Below are positions 19,214 through 26,872 of a stretch of 64,000 bases of DNA, one piece after another. The notes under the pieces were generated by a model, which was not told where the DNA came from, did not search any database, and worked only from the letters and a program-made list of their open reading frames with translations. Numbering within the stretch: position 1 is the stretch's first letter; the number at the start of each line of letters is the position of its first letter. The translations under genes were made by a program, and so were the position numbers. This stretch comes from Novosphingobium nitrogenifigens DSM 19370 (GTDB lineage Bacteria; Pseudomonadota; Alphaproteobacteria; Sphingomonadales; Sphingomonadaceae). The stretch is from the NCBI RefSeq assembly GCF_000192575.1, contig NZ_GL876933.1, positions 401,796 through 465,795 of the forward strand. Reading direction: 5' to 3'.

Positions 19214-19335
19214 GTTCGGACGCTCCATCGCGATGCAAGCCAACCCGATATAAGGCTGACGCTTGCCCTCGATCCCTGCCGGGTCCAGACTTGTGCCGGA
19301 CCGCGAAGGTCGGAAGCGAAAGGGACGAGGGTGTC

Positions 19336-19752
19336 ATGGCGAATGACAAGCTGCGGCGGATTTTCCGGTCCGGCTGGCGCGGGACATGTCCCGAATGCGG
19401 CAAGGGGCCGATGTTTGCCGGATGGCTGAAACTGGTCGAGCGGTGCCCGGTCTGTGGGCTCGATTACCGGTTCGCCCATGCCGACGATGGCCCGGCCTTT
19501 TTCGCGCTGTGCATCACGGCCTTTCCGCTGACGTTCGTGGCCGTCTGGGTACAGGTGCAGTTCGATCCGCCCTGGTGGGTCCACGCATTGGTGTCGCTGC
19601 CCATCGTGGCCGTCGGGTGCCTGGGGTCCTTGCGCCCGTTCAAGGGGTGGCTGGTGGCCTCGCAATACCTGAACCGCGCGGTCGAGGCCGGAACCGAAAC
19701 CGCGTGGCACCGGCTCGACGCGCGCGACGATGGGGATCAGGACGCGCGATAG
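19336..19752 (+). CDS. DUF983 membrane protein with zinc ribbon
   Basis: A 138-residue protein. A four-cysteine ribbon opens it (CPECGKG and CPVCGLDY, about residues 17-42), then AHADDGPAFF and two hydrophobic helices (about 52-72 and 78-97). This is the DUF983 architecture, common beside cytochrome oxidase and nudix genes in alphaproteobacteria but without a proven function. Its 3' end overlaps the convergent glutathione S-transferase gene by 16 bases. Confidence 0.85.
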   Translation: MANDKLRRIFRSGWRGTCPECGKGPMFAGWLKLVERCPVCGLDYRFAHADDGPAFFALCITAFPLTFVAVWVQVQFDPPWWVHALVSLPIVAVGCLGSLRPFKGWLVASQYLNRAVEAGTETAWHRLDARDDGDQDAR

Positions 19753-20420
19753 TCGGCAATGATCGCGCCGCACCGGGCAAGATCGGCCTCGTGCTCGGCC
19801 TCGCGCCAGGTTTCGGCGAGCGCGGCCTGTTCCCATTCGCGCGTGGCGGGATGGCTTAAAACCTGCTCGACCCATTCGCCCGCGCGTTCTCCGACGTCGA
19901 GGCCATAAGTGCGGATGCGGAAGGCGACCGGGGCATAGAACGCATCGGCAATGGTGAACGCCTCGCCCGTGAGCCAGGGGCCGCCGAAACGGTCGAGCCC
20001 TTGCTCGAAAATCTCGGCGACGCGGGCGATGTCCCGCTCAAGGTCGGCGCTGATCCCGGCGATCCGGGCGCGGACGCCGACGTTCATCGTGCAACGGTTG
20101 CGCAAGGCACCGAAGCCGCCGTGCATTTCGGTGACGATCGACTGGGCGAAGGCCCGTGCGGCAGGATCCTGTGGCCAGATGCCGCCATGCCGGTCCGCGA
20201 GATAGAGCGCGATGCCCAGCGAATCCCAGACCGTCGTTTCCCCGTCGATCAGGGCAGGCACCTGGCCCGTCGGGGAAAAGGCCCGGAACGAAGCCCAGTT
20301 CACGGGCTGCGTAAAGGGTTCGATGCGGTCGACAAAGGGAATGCCCAGTGCCTTCATCAGCAGCCAGGGGCGCAGCGACCAGCTCGAATAGTTCCGGTTG
20401 GCAGTGATCAGGGTATACAA
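19737..20420 (-). CDS. Glutathione S-transferase family protein
   Basis: A 227-residue soluble GST. The thioredoxin-like N-terminal domain starts YTLITANRNYSSWSLRPW, with the catalytic Ser/Tyr region in NRNYSSWS, followed by GQVPALIDGETTVWDSLGIALYL, which binds the glutathione gamma-glutamyl group. The all-alpha C-terminal domain ends TWREAEHEADL. It is a paralogue of the GST at 29457, both sharing the NRxYSSWSLR opening. The substrate is unknown. Confidence 0.9.
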   Translation of the reverse strand: MYTLITANRNYSSWSLRPWLLMKALGIPFVDRIEPFTQPVNWASFRAFSPTGQVPALIDGETTVWDSLGIALYLADRHGGIWPQDPAARAFAQSIVTEMHGGFGALRNRCTMNVGVRARIAGISADLERDIARVAEIFEQGLDRFGGPWLTGEAFTIADAFYAPVAFRIRTYGLDVGERAGEWVEQVLSHPATREWEQAALAETWREAEHEADLARCGAIIADYRAS

Positions 20421-20452
20421 GGCGGGCTTTCCGGCAAGGTGTCAGAGGAGGC

Positions 20453-20481
20453 CGAAACTCCGGCAAAACCGGAATTTCGGC
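20453..20481. repeat. Imperfect hairpin, possible terminator
   Basis: Twelve-base arms (CCGAAACTCCGG and its near-complement, one mismatch) around a CAAAA loop. It lies just upstream of the GST start, between two minus-strand genes. Without a clear T run it may be a processing or stability element. Confidence 0.45.
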
Positions 20482-20525
20482 AAGTCCCCTTCGGCCTCAC
20501 CTCGTCAGGCGCGCCGTGTCATACG

Positions 20526-20556
20526 GACCTGCAATGAGAAGACCTCATTGCAGGTC
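20526..20556. repeat. Perfect 13-bp inverted repeat (first of a related pair)
   Basis: Arms GACCTGCAATGAG and its exact complement with a 5-base loop. The core CCTGCAATGAG is almost identical to the arm of the second hairpin at 20583. Confidence 0.7.
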
Positions 20557-20582
20557 GTTTCGCTCAGACGGCGCGCGGCCTT

Positions 20583-20623
20583 ATACCAACCTGCGATGAG
20601 CCCAACTCATCGCAGGTTGGTAT
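20583..20623. repeat. Perfect 18-bp inverted repeat (second of a related pair)
   Basis: Arms ATACCAACCTGCGATGAG and its exact complement around a CCCAA loop, ending at the stop of the CoA-transferase B gene. It can act as a terminator for that minus-strand gene. Its similarity to the hairpin at 20526 suggests a REP-like palindromic family. Confidence 0.75.
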
Positions 20624-21261
20624 CAGCCTTCATAACGGGCGGTCGTCTTGGCGGCCACTTCGTCGGCCGACACGCCCGGCGCCAGTTCGACCAGATAGAA
20701 CGGGCTCTGGTGATCGGGGCGCTGAAACACGGCAAGGTCGGTGACGATCATGTCGACGACGTTCTGGCCGGTCAGCGGCAGGGTGCAGGCCGGGATGAAC
20801 TTGGAACTGCCGTCCTTGGCGCAATGTTCCATGACGACGATGATCTTCTTGACCCCGGCGACCAGGTCCATGGCGCCGCCCATGCCCTTGATCATCTTGC
20901 CCGGCACCATCCAGTTGGCGATGTCGCCGCCTTCGGAAACTTCCATCGCGCCCAGCACGGTCAGGTCGATATGCCCGCCGCGGATCATCGCGAAGCTGGC
21001 TGCGCTGTCGAAAAAGGCCGACTGCGGCACCTGGCTGATCGTCTGCTTGCCCGCGTTGATGAGGTCGGGATCGACTTCGTCGTCATAGGGAAAGGGGCCG
21101 ATGCCGAGCATCCCGTTTTCCGACTGGAGCGTGACGGTCATGCCTTGGGGAATGTGATTGGCCACCAGCGTCGGAATGCCGATGCCCAGATTGACGTAGA
21201 AACCGTCCTTCAACTCGCGGGCGGCGCGCGCCGCCATCTCGTCGCGGGTCCAGCCCATCAT
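20623..21261 (-). CDS. scoB: 3-oxoacid CoA-transferase subunit B
   Basis: A 212-residue beta subunit of succinyl-CoA:3-ketoacid CoA-transferase, which activates acetoacetate or other 3-oxoacids with succinyl-CoA. The catalytic glutamate lies in [11 protein letters not shown] (about residue 50). Other family blocks are [17 protein letters not shown] and [15 protein letters not shown]. It overlaps the A subunit by four bases. The subunit specificity (3-oxoacid versus 3-oxoadipate) is not settled by sequence. Confidence 0.92.
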   Translation of the reverse strand: MMGWTRDEMAARAARELKDGFYVNLGIGIPTLVANHIPQGMTVTLQSENGMLGIGPFPYDDEVDPDLINAGKQTISQVPQSAFFDSAASFAMIRGGHIDLTVLGAMEVSEGGDIANWMVPGKMIKGMGGAMDLVAGVKKIIVVMEHCAKDGSSKFIPACTLPLTGQNVVDMIVTDLAVFQRPDHQSPFYLVELAPGVSADEVAAKTTARYEG

Positions 21262-21968
21262 GCGTTCTCCCGTGCGCGGGTGGTGCGGAATTCGATCTTC
21301 TTGTCGTAAGGGCTGCCCACGATCATGCGCTGGACATAGACCCCGGGCAGGTGGATCGCATCGGCGTCGAGGCTGCCGGTCGGCACCACTTCCTCGACTT
21401 CGACCACACAGACCTTGCCGCAGGTGGCTGCGGGCACGTTGAAATTGCGGGCAGTCTTGCGGAACACGACATTGCCGCTTTCGTCCGCTTTCCAGCCTTT
21501 GACGAGGCTGAGATCGGCAAAGATCCCGCGCTCGAGGATATAGTCCTGCCCGTCGAAGGTCTTGATTTCCTTGCCTTCGGCGACGAGCGTTCCGACGCCG
21601 GTCTTGGTGTAGAAGCCCGGAATGCCCGCTCCGCCCGCGCGCATGCGCTCGGCCAGGGTCCCTTGCGGGCAGAATTCGACCTCAAGCTCTCCCGACAGGT
21701 ACTGGCGTTCGAATTCCTTGTTCTCGCCCACATAGGACGAGATCATCTTGCGCACCTGCCGCGTGCGCAAAAGCTTGCCGATCCCTTCGTTGTCGATCCC
21801 CGCGTTGTTCGAGGCAAAGGTCAGGTCTTTGACACCCGAATCGCGCACCGCGTCGAGCAGGCGCTCGGGAACGCCGCAGAGCCCGAAGCCGCCGCAAGCG
21901 ATCAGCAGGCCATCGACGAGAAGGCCGTCGAGGGCGGAGGCAGCATCGGGATAGAGCTTGTTGGCCAT
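21258..21968 (-). CDS. scoA: 3-oxoacid CoA-transferase subunit A
   Basis: A 236-residue alpha subunit with the CoA-binding glycine-rich block [14 protein letters not shown] (about 25-38), then [15 protein letters not shown] and a C-terminal LPGVYVQRM block. The ATG at 21968 has a GGAGAG Shine-Dalgarno; the long frame upstream belongs to the divergent intergenic and LysR region. With subunit B it forms the heterodimer. The divergent LysR gene is its likely regulator. Confidence 0.92.
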   Translation of the reverse strand: MANKLYPDAASALDGLLVDGLLIACGGFGLCGVPERLLDAVRDSGVKDLTFASNNAGIDNEGIGKLLRTRQVRKMISSYVGENKEFERQYLSGELEVEFCPQGTLAERMRAGGAGIPGFYTKTGVGTLVAEGKEIKTFDGQDYILERGIFADLSLVKGWKADESGNVVFRKTARNFNVPAATCGKVCVVEVEEVVPTGSLDADAIHLPGVYVQRMIVGSPYDKKIEFRTTRARENA

Positions 21969-22058
21969 GAATCTCTCCCATTCAGACGAGGAGAGGCTAA
22001 CTGCTTTGATCAATCGGCAATAGCGATACTTTTTTATGGAATTTGATAGACAGGGGTT

Positions 22059-22958
22059 ATGAAACGCCTTGCCATCTATCACCTCGAAACGCTGCTCTGG
22101 ATTGCACGCCTCGGCACGTTCCGGGCGGCGGCGGAGCGGCTCAACACCACCCAGCCCGCGATCTCGGCCCGGGTGCGCGAGATCGAGGAGCAACTGGGCG
22201 TCGCGCTGTTCCGGCGCGAAGGGCGCATGATGGTCCTGACCGCGCGGGGGCGCGACCTGGTGCGCGAAGTGGAACCGCTCTGGGCCGGGTTCGAACGCGC
22301 GCTCCACAAGGCCAGCGATTTTTCAGGGGCGGCGGGCATGGTCCGCGTCGGGGCCGGTGAAATCGCGGCGGCCGGGTGCCTGCCCGGCTTCGTCCGCGAC
22401 GTGGAGCGCGACTTGCCCGGCGTCACGCTCGAAGTGGAACTCGATCTCACCGCGCGCATGGTCCAGCATCTGCTTGGCGGGCGCAGCGATCTTGTCTTTC
22501 TGGCAGGACCGGTGGCCAGTCCCGGCATCCGCACGGCGGCGATCGGCACGGTCGGGCTTGTCTTTGCGGCCAGTGCGGAAACGGCCCGCAGCTTGCGCGA
22601 CGGGGATGCGGCGGGCGCGATCCCGGTCTGGGCCCTGCCGCCCACGTCACCGCTTCATGCGGTGACACGCGAATGCCTGTCGGGCTCGAATGTTTCGGGG
22701 ACCGATATCCAGGCTCGTGCGGTCGCGACCTGCAACAATGTCCGCACGTTGATCGACATCGTCCTTGCCGGGCGCGGGGCGGCGGTCATGCCCGAAACCA
22801 TGGTCCGCGAGGATCTGGCGCGAGGCGCTCTTGTCGAATTGCTGCCCCGCCCGACGCGGCACCTGCAATTCGAGGCCGCGATCCGCGAAACCGAGCGCGA
22901 TCCGCTGATACTCGAACTGTTCCGGCGCGCGTCGCAGTTGCAGATCGACCCGGCGTGA
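22059..22958 (+). CDS. LysR-family transcriptional regulator
   Basis: A 299-residue regulator. The N-terminal winged helix-turn-helix (about 1-60) contains TFRAAAERLNTTQPAISARVREIEEQLG. The effector-binding domain follows (about 90-295). It is divergent from the CoA-transferase pair, with a 90-bp shared promoter region holding an imperfect palindrome around 22008-22026 that could be an operator. Regulation of ketone-body or 3-oxoacid use is inferred from position only. Confidence 0.92.
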   Translation: MKRLAIYHLETLLWIARLGTFRAAAERLNTTQPAISARVREIEEQLGVALFRREGRMMVLTARGRDLVREVEPLWAGFERALHKASDFSGAAGMVRVGAGEIAAAGCLPGFVRDVERDLPGVTLEVELDLTARMVQHLLGGRSDLVFLAGPVASPGIRTAAIGTVGLVFAASAETARSLRDGDAAGAIPVWALPPTSPLHAVTRECLSGSNVSGTDIQARAVATCNNVRTLIDIVLAGRGAAVMPETMVREDLARGALVELLPRPTRHLQFEAAIRETERDPLILELFRRASQLQIDPA

Positions 22959-22997
22959 TCGGCCTGGCCGCCAATGCCTCGCGGGACGACATGCGCG

Positions 22998-23660
22998 TCA
23001 AAGCGGCAACCCGAGCGCCTTCGACAGGTCGGACAGCGCCTGTTCCCCGCTCGAAACCTTGATCGCATGCATGCCGAGCGCGGCGGCGGGTTTGCAGTTG
23101 ATGCCGAGGTCATCGAGATAGACGCAGGCTCGCGGAGGAAGGCCGAGACGATCGCACATCATCGTGTAGATGCGCGGATCGGGCTTGCGCAGGCCGGCTT
23201 TGGAACTCTCGATCACATGCTCGAACCGGGCGAACACCGCTTCCAGCGCGTCGTCGGGCGCAAGGGTGCGTGCCATGCCCGCGCCATGGCCGGTGGGCAC
23301 GTTGTTGGTGATGCAGGCGATGCGGTATCCCGCAGCCGTCAACCGGTCGAGCGCCGCAACCATGGCCGGACGCACCGCTCCTGCCAGCACGGCAAGCACC
23401 GACGCCCCGTCGAGATCATGCCCCAAGGCCCGCGCTTCTTCGCCAAAGAGGGCGTCGAACGTCGCGGCGTCGATCTCGGCCCGCTCGAATCGCGCCCAGG
23501 CATTGTCGTCGGGGTTGGCGGCATTGACCGTCCGAATGAAATCCCGAGGCAGATTTCGCTCGACTTCCAGATGGTTGAATGCTTCGAACGGGGAGGCGGT
23601 GATGACCCCGCCGAAATCGAAGATCACGGCTTCGAACCGGTCTACAGTCGCATTTTGCAT
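22998..23660 (-). CDS. HAD superfamily (subclass IA) hydrolase
   Basis: A 220-residue phosphatase/dehalogenase-fold enzyme. Motif I is VIFDFGGVI (nucleophile Asp; the position of the second Asp is Gly, as in the epoxide hydrolase N-terminal-like branch), motif II ITNN, motif III Lys in GLRKPDPRIY, motif IV VYLDDLG. A helical cap lies between I and II. The substrate is unknown. It converges with the LysR gene. Confidence 0.88.
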   Translation of the reverse strand: MQNATVDRFEAVIFDFGGVITASPFEAFNHLEVERNLPRDFIRTVNAANPDDNAWARFERAEIDAATFDALFGEEARALGHDLDGASVLAVLAGAVRPAMVAALDRLTAAGYRIACITNNVPTGHGAGMARTLAPDDALEAVFARFEHVIESSKAGLRKPDPRIYTMMCDRLGLPPRACVYLDDLGINCKPAAALGMHAIKVSSGEQALSDLSKALGLPL

Positions 23661-23825
23661 GATATGGTACCCACTCCCGGTTCCCGTTTTCCATCGGGGT
23701 TGGTTTCAATCCTTAAGGGATCGATTAAAGCGAGCAAGCCGTTATCGTGACAAATTGACGTGGATCATGGCCGACTCGCGGCCGGGGAGCGATTTTCCCT
23801 GCAATTCTAAGAAGGAGGATCCCAC

Positions 23826-24605
23826 ATGCGCTCCATTCTGTGCCCGGTCGACAATTCCGCCACGCTTGATGACCGGGTCGAGACCGCTCTCGCCCTGGCT
23901 CGTGCGACCAAGGGACATGTCACGTTCCAGATCGCCACGCCTTTTGCCGAACTCGCGCTGTGGGAACCCTTTGGGGGGGCCGCGCTCTCGGCCGAAGCCA
24001 TCAACCAGGTCCGCGCTGCCGATGAAAAGCTGGCAAGCCAGCTCGACGCCCGCCTCGCGCCGCAGGATGTGCCGTTCGACGTGGTGATCGTCGATGAAGG
24101 CCCGATCGAAGGTGTGGCCGGAGCCTCGCGCTTTACCGACGTCGTCGTCACCAGCCTTGAAGATCCGACGCTCGAGGAGATCGGCCTTGGCGTGCGTTCG
24201 CCGATTCTGGCCGTGCCCAAGGGCGTGCCGATGCTCGCTTTCGACAAGCCTGCGGTGATCTGCTGGGACGGCGGTCATGAAGGTGCGGCGGCCGTGCGTG
24301 CGGCTCTGCCGCTGCTGCGCATGGCAAGCTCGGTCCACCTGCTGACCGTTCGCGAAAAGGGCGACGATTATCCGGCGGCCGAGGCTGCAACTTATCTCTC
24401 GCGCCACGACATTCACGCCGAATGCCATGAAGTCGAACGCAAGGGCACGATTGCCGCCACGATCGAGGACTTTGCTCGCGAAAAGGATGCCGGGCTCGTC
24501 GTGATGGGGCTGTTCGGCAAGAGCCGCCTGCGCGAACTGCTTCTGGGCGGCGTTTCGCGCGCGCTGCTCGATCGGTCGATGGTGCCGCTGCTGCTGGCAC
24601 ACTGA
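23826..24605 (+). CDS. Tandem universal stress protein (UspA family)
   Basis: A 259-residue protein. The second Usp domain (about 140-259) is clear, ending GLFGKSRLRELLLGGVSRALLDRSMVPLLLAH, which carries the family G-x9-GS/T-like ATP-contact region. The first half (about 1-135) starts RSILCPVDNSATLDDRV and is more divergent. A strong AAGGAGG precedes the ATG. These proteins respond to stress and starvation; the precise role here is unknown. A hairpin terminator follows. Confidence 0.85.
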   Translation: MRSILCPVDNSATLDDRVETALALARATKGHVTFQIATPFAELALWEPFGGAALSAEAINQVRAADEKLASQLDARLAPQDVPFDVVIVDEGPIEGVAGASRFTDVVVTSLEDPTLEEIGLGVRSPILAVPKGVPMLAFDKPAVICWDGGHEGAAAVRAALPLLRMASSVHLLTVREKGDDYPAAEAATYLSRHDIHAECHEVERKGTIAATIEDFAREKDAGLVVMGLFGKSRLRELLLGGVSRALLDRSMVPLLLAH

Positions 24606-24658
24606 TGCTTGCCCTGCATGCTGCTTGACGGGAGCAGGGCTGACTGACGAAAGTGACG

Positions 24659-24696
24659 GGGCTGCGCAGGGAAACTTGCGCGGCCCTGTTCCTTTT
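24659..24696 (+). terminator. Probable terminator after the universal stress gene
   Basis: Ten-base arms (GGGCTGCGCA and TGCGCGGCCC, one G-T pair) around an 8-base loop, followed by TGTTCCTTTT. It lies about 55 bases after the stop. Confidence 0.7.
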
Positions 24697-24730
24697 GGGC
24701 CTGATTTCTTTTTGGGCCTGATTTCTTTTT
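24693..24730. repeat. Tandem 17-bp repeat, two full units
   Basis: TTTTGGGCCTGATTTCT occurs at 24693-24709 and again at 24710-24726; a third partial unit TTTTGGG follows and runs into the Shine-Dalgarno of the next gene. A related GGCC..CTGATTT tandem is at 34681. Confidence 0.85.
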
Positions 24731-24743
24731 GGGGGAGTTCGTC

Positions 24744-25523
24744 ATGGTGTCCCGTTCTTCCGTCGCGGCCTGTGCCGCGACGCTCGCTTTCGCGTTGGCC
24801 GCGCCGGTCCATGCCCGCCCTCCCGCCCATTCCCCTGTTCACGCCGATCCGATCGCGGCCGCGATTGCCGATCCGGGGCGCGACGCGGACCGCCGGGCGC
24901 TCGACGAAGGGCGCAAGCCTGCCGAAATCATTGCCTTTGCGCAGGTCCATCCCGGCGATGTCGTTGCCGACTGGGGCGCGGGCGGCGGGTACTATTCGGA
25001 ACTGTTCGCCGATGTGGTCGGGCCCAAGGGCATGGTCTATGCGGTTGGAACCGTCGAGAATGTCGATGTGGCCAAATGGTCGCCGATTCTCGCCCGCCAC
25101 CCCAATATCCGCCCCCTGTTCGTCAGCGCGGGGGTGCAGGCGCTGGCTCCGGCGAGTCTCGACCTGATTTTCGCCCATCTCGAATATCACGATCTCTATT
25201 GGAGCTCGGTGAAGTTCCATTACCCGGTACGGGATGTCGATGCAGTTCTGCGCAACTGGTACGCGGCCCTGCGTCCCGGCGGGCGTGTCGTGGTGATCGA
25301 CCATGTCGGTCCTGCGGGTGGGGATCCGCGCCAGATCGCCGACAAGTTCCACCGCATCGATCCCGAACGGGTCAAGGCCGACTTCGCCCGGGCCGGGTTC
25401 GTGCTCGATGGGGAGAGTTCCACGCTGCATCGCGAAGAAGATCCCCACAACACGCTGGTCTTCGATCCCGCGATTCGCGGGCATACCGACCGCTTCGTCC
25501 TGCGGTTCGTCAAGCGCGGTTGA
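24744..25523 (+). CDS. Exported SAM-dependent methyltransferase-like protein
   Basis: A 259-residue protein with a cleavable signal peptide (to about residue 24, APVHA) followed by a class I methyltransferase fold. Motif I is VADWGAGGGYYSEL (about 75-88), then VYAVGT, a LDLIFAHLEYHDLYW block, and LRPGGRVVVIDH. It resembles COG4798-type predicted methyltransferases, which are exported in many proteobacteria although SAM is cytoplasmic. Its true chemistry is unknown. GGGGGAG precedes the ATG at 24744; the preceding leader holds the tandem repeat. Confidence 0.82.
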   Translation: MVSRSSVAACAATLAFALAAPVHARPPAHSPVHADPIAAAIADPGRDADRRALDEGRKPAEIIAFAQVHPGDVVADWGAGGGYYSELFADVVGPKGMVYAVGTVENVDVAKWSPILARHPNIRPLFVSAGVQALAPASLDLIFAHLEYHDLYWSSVKFHYPVRDVDAVLRNWYAALRPGGRVVVIDHVGPAGGDPRQIADKFHRIDPERVKADFARAGFVLDGESSTLHREEDPHNTLVFDPAIRGHTDRFVLRFVKRG

Positions 25524-25616
25524 TCGCAAATCCATGGCGGGTCGGCGCCGAAGGCTCGCTTTCCGTAGCGTTTACCATCGGTGCAAGAATTGCAATCGTT
25601 CTGTATCATTTCGCAC

Positions 25617-25647
25617 TTGCACAAAAACCTGACGCAGCGCATATAGA
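25617..25647 (+). promoter_or_regulatory. Possible promoter of the small RNA
   Basis: TTGCAC at 25617-25622, then CATATA at 25640 (17-base spacer) or TATAGA at 25642 (19-base spacer). It lies just upstream of the first hairpin of the candidate RNA. Confidence 0.4.
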
Positions 25648-25649
25648 AA

Positions 25650-25710
25650 CTGCCTTTCAGGCATCCTCTCCCAAAACTTTCAGCCCGGCCGGCAACGGTC
25701 GGGCTTTTTT
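25650..25710 (+). ncRNA. Candidate small RNA with two hairpins
   Basis: About 60 nt. A short hairpin (TGCCTTTCAGGCA, 25651-25663) is followed by a single-stranded pyrimidine segment TCCTCTCCC (25664-25672) and then a terminator hairpin ending in six T. The exposed CU-rich segment resembles the anti-Shine-Dalgarno motifs of the alphaproteobacterial cuckoo-type RNAs, an interpretation and not an identification. It could also simply be the 3' end of the upstream methyltransferase message. Confidence 0.45.
25682..25710 (+). terminator. Rho-independent terminator
   Basis: AGCCCG and CGGGCT arms, extended inward by three more pairs, then TTTTTT. It is strong on the plus strand and ends either the methyltransferase message or the candidate small RNA. 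Confidence 0.85.
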
Positions 25711-25827
25711 CTTGGGGGCAGGCTTCCTGGGGGCTCGGGCTCCGTTCGTGTCGGTGTCTTTTTCGCCATCGCCCATGGTTTCTTCCATGTCGAACAGGGG
25801 CTGGCGCAAACACTTCCACGCACAACC

Positions 25828-25856
25828 TTGACGGATCGGCGGTCTTTAAGTATCCG
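25828..25856 (+). promoter_or_regulatory. Likely rpmH promoter
   Basis: TTGACG at 25828-25833 and TATCCG at 25851-25856 with a 17-base spacer. It would give a leader of about 95 nt before rpmH. Confidence 0.5.
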
Positions 25857-25957
25857 CCGCCCCCTGATTCCCGCGGTGGCACGGGACAGTGTCGGAGTCT
25901 TTCCGTCATGTCCGGGCGCTTTTCGCGATCCATTTCGAACTAGAGCAGAGCACAACC

Positions 25958-26092
25958 ATGAAGCGCACCTTTCAGCCCAGCCGCCTCGTCCGCGCCCGTC
26001 GTCACGGCTTCCGTGCCCGCACGGCCACTGTCGGTGGCCGCAAGGTCCTGCGCGCCCGTCGCGCCCGCGGCCGCAAGAACCTGTCGGCCTGA
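25958..26092 (+). CDS. rpmH: 50S ribosomal protein L34
   Basis: A 44-residue, very basic ribosomal protein of the large subunit. The family opening MKRTFQPS is complete and the C terminus reads [10 protein letters not shown]. The length is normal. It heads the conserved rpmH-rnpA-yidD-yidC cluster and is followed directly by rnpA. No upstream replication-origin gene is present in this window, as is common in sphingomonads. Confidence 0.98.
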   Translation: MKRTFQPSRLVRARRHGFRARTATVGGRKVLRARRARGRKNLSA

Positions 26093-26142
26093 ACCTGACC
26101 GATACCGGTCAGGCCGAGGTCGAAGGGGCGCCTGTCGCGCCC

Positions 26143-26580
26143 TTGCGACTCGAGGTCATCAGGAAAAGGGCGGACTTCGTTGCCGCCAATCATGGAGTCC
26201 GGGTCGCAAGGCCCGGCTTCGTGCTTTTGGTCAAGCCGGGCGTTCGGGCTCCGGCTCAGGCCCGCTTCGGCGTCACCGTCACCCGCAAGATCGGCAATGC
26301 GGTTTTTCGCAATCGCATGAAACGGCGTTTTCGCGCTCTCTTGCGTGAAATCCTGCCGACCCGCGGTCTTGCCGGGGCCGATCACGTGCTGATCGGTCGC
26401 GAAGGCGGGGTCGAGCGAGACTTCACCCTTTTGCGCCAGGAACTGGAACAGGCCCTGGCCCGCGCCGTTGCGGGCAAGGGCGATCCGCCGCGCCGTCCCC
26501 GCGATCGCGGGAAAAAGCCCGGCAGCCATAATTCGGGCGGCCCGAAGAGCGGCGGCCAGAAGTCTGGAGATGCGCGGTGA
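26143..26580 (+). CDS. rnpA: Ribonuclease P protein component
   Basis: The protein cofactor of RNase P, which trims tRNA 5' ends. The RNA-binding core is clear: [12 protein letters not shown], then [30 protein letters not shown] Gly/Lys/Pro-rich tail follows. The start is uncertain: no ATG or GTG lies between the rpmH stop and the core, so TTG at 26143 is the best standard codon (145 residues); a CTG at 26095 is the alternative. Its stop overlaps the yidD GTG start as GTGA. Confidence 0.9.
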   Translation: MRLEVIRKRADFVAANHGVRVARPGFVLLVKPGVRAPAQARFGVTVTRKIGNAVFRNRMKRRFRALLREILPTRGLAGADHVLIGREGGVERDFTLLRQELEQALARAVAGKGDPPRRPRDRGKKPGSHNSGGPKSGGQKSGDAR

Positions 26581-26786
26581 AGCGAATTCTCATCTTCATG
26601 GCCCGGCTGTGGCAATGGGGCCCTTCGCGCGTTCTTCCGCCCAGCTGCCGCTATATGCCCAGCTGTTCGGAATACGCGATCGTGGCGGTTGAACGTCATG
26701 GTGCGATTCGGGGTAGTTGGCTGGCGTTGAAGCGGCTATTGCGCTGCCACCCGTGGGGGGGCAGCGGATACGATCCGGTGCCCTGA
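26577..26786 (+). CDS. yidD: Membrane protein insertion efficiency factor YidD
   Basis: A 69-residue small protein with an amphipathic N terminus, associated with membrane insertion beside YidC. The diagnostic block [19 protein letters not shown] is followed by [18 protein letters not shown]. The start is GTG at 26577, overlapping the rnpA stop by four bases. It lies 86 bases before yidC. Confidence 0.93.
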   Translation: MKRILIFMARLWQWGPSRVLPPSCRYMPSCSEYAIVAVERHGAIRGSWLALKRLLRCHPWGGSGYDPVP

Positions 26787-26872
26787 GGGTTTTTTCGGCG
26801 CGGTTTTCGGGCGCTTATTCCCAATAGGCCCGGCTTCGACTGCACATACTGGCATAACTGACGCGAGGCAGA

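Larger units (their letters stand above)
25524..25957. other. Intergenic region before rpmH (434 bp)
   Basis: It contains a candidate small RNA with its own promoter and terminator (25617-25710) and the rpmH promoter. A 43-codon minus-strand reading frame (about 25796-25665, with KPAPKKKARPLPAG) crosses the small-RNA candidate. It has a coding look but no recognised family, and I leave it unresolved. Confidence 0.5.

Noticed and set aside
20453..20481. Riboswitch upstream of the GST gene
   Set aside because: Only a single hairpin; no conserved aptamer-like core.
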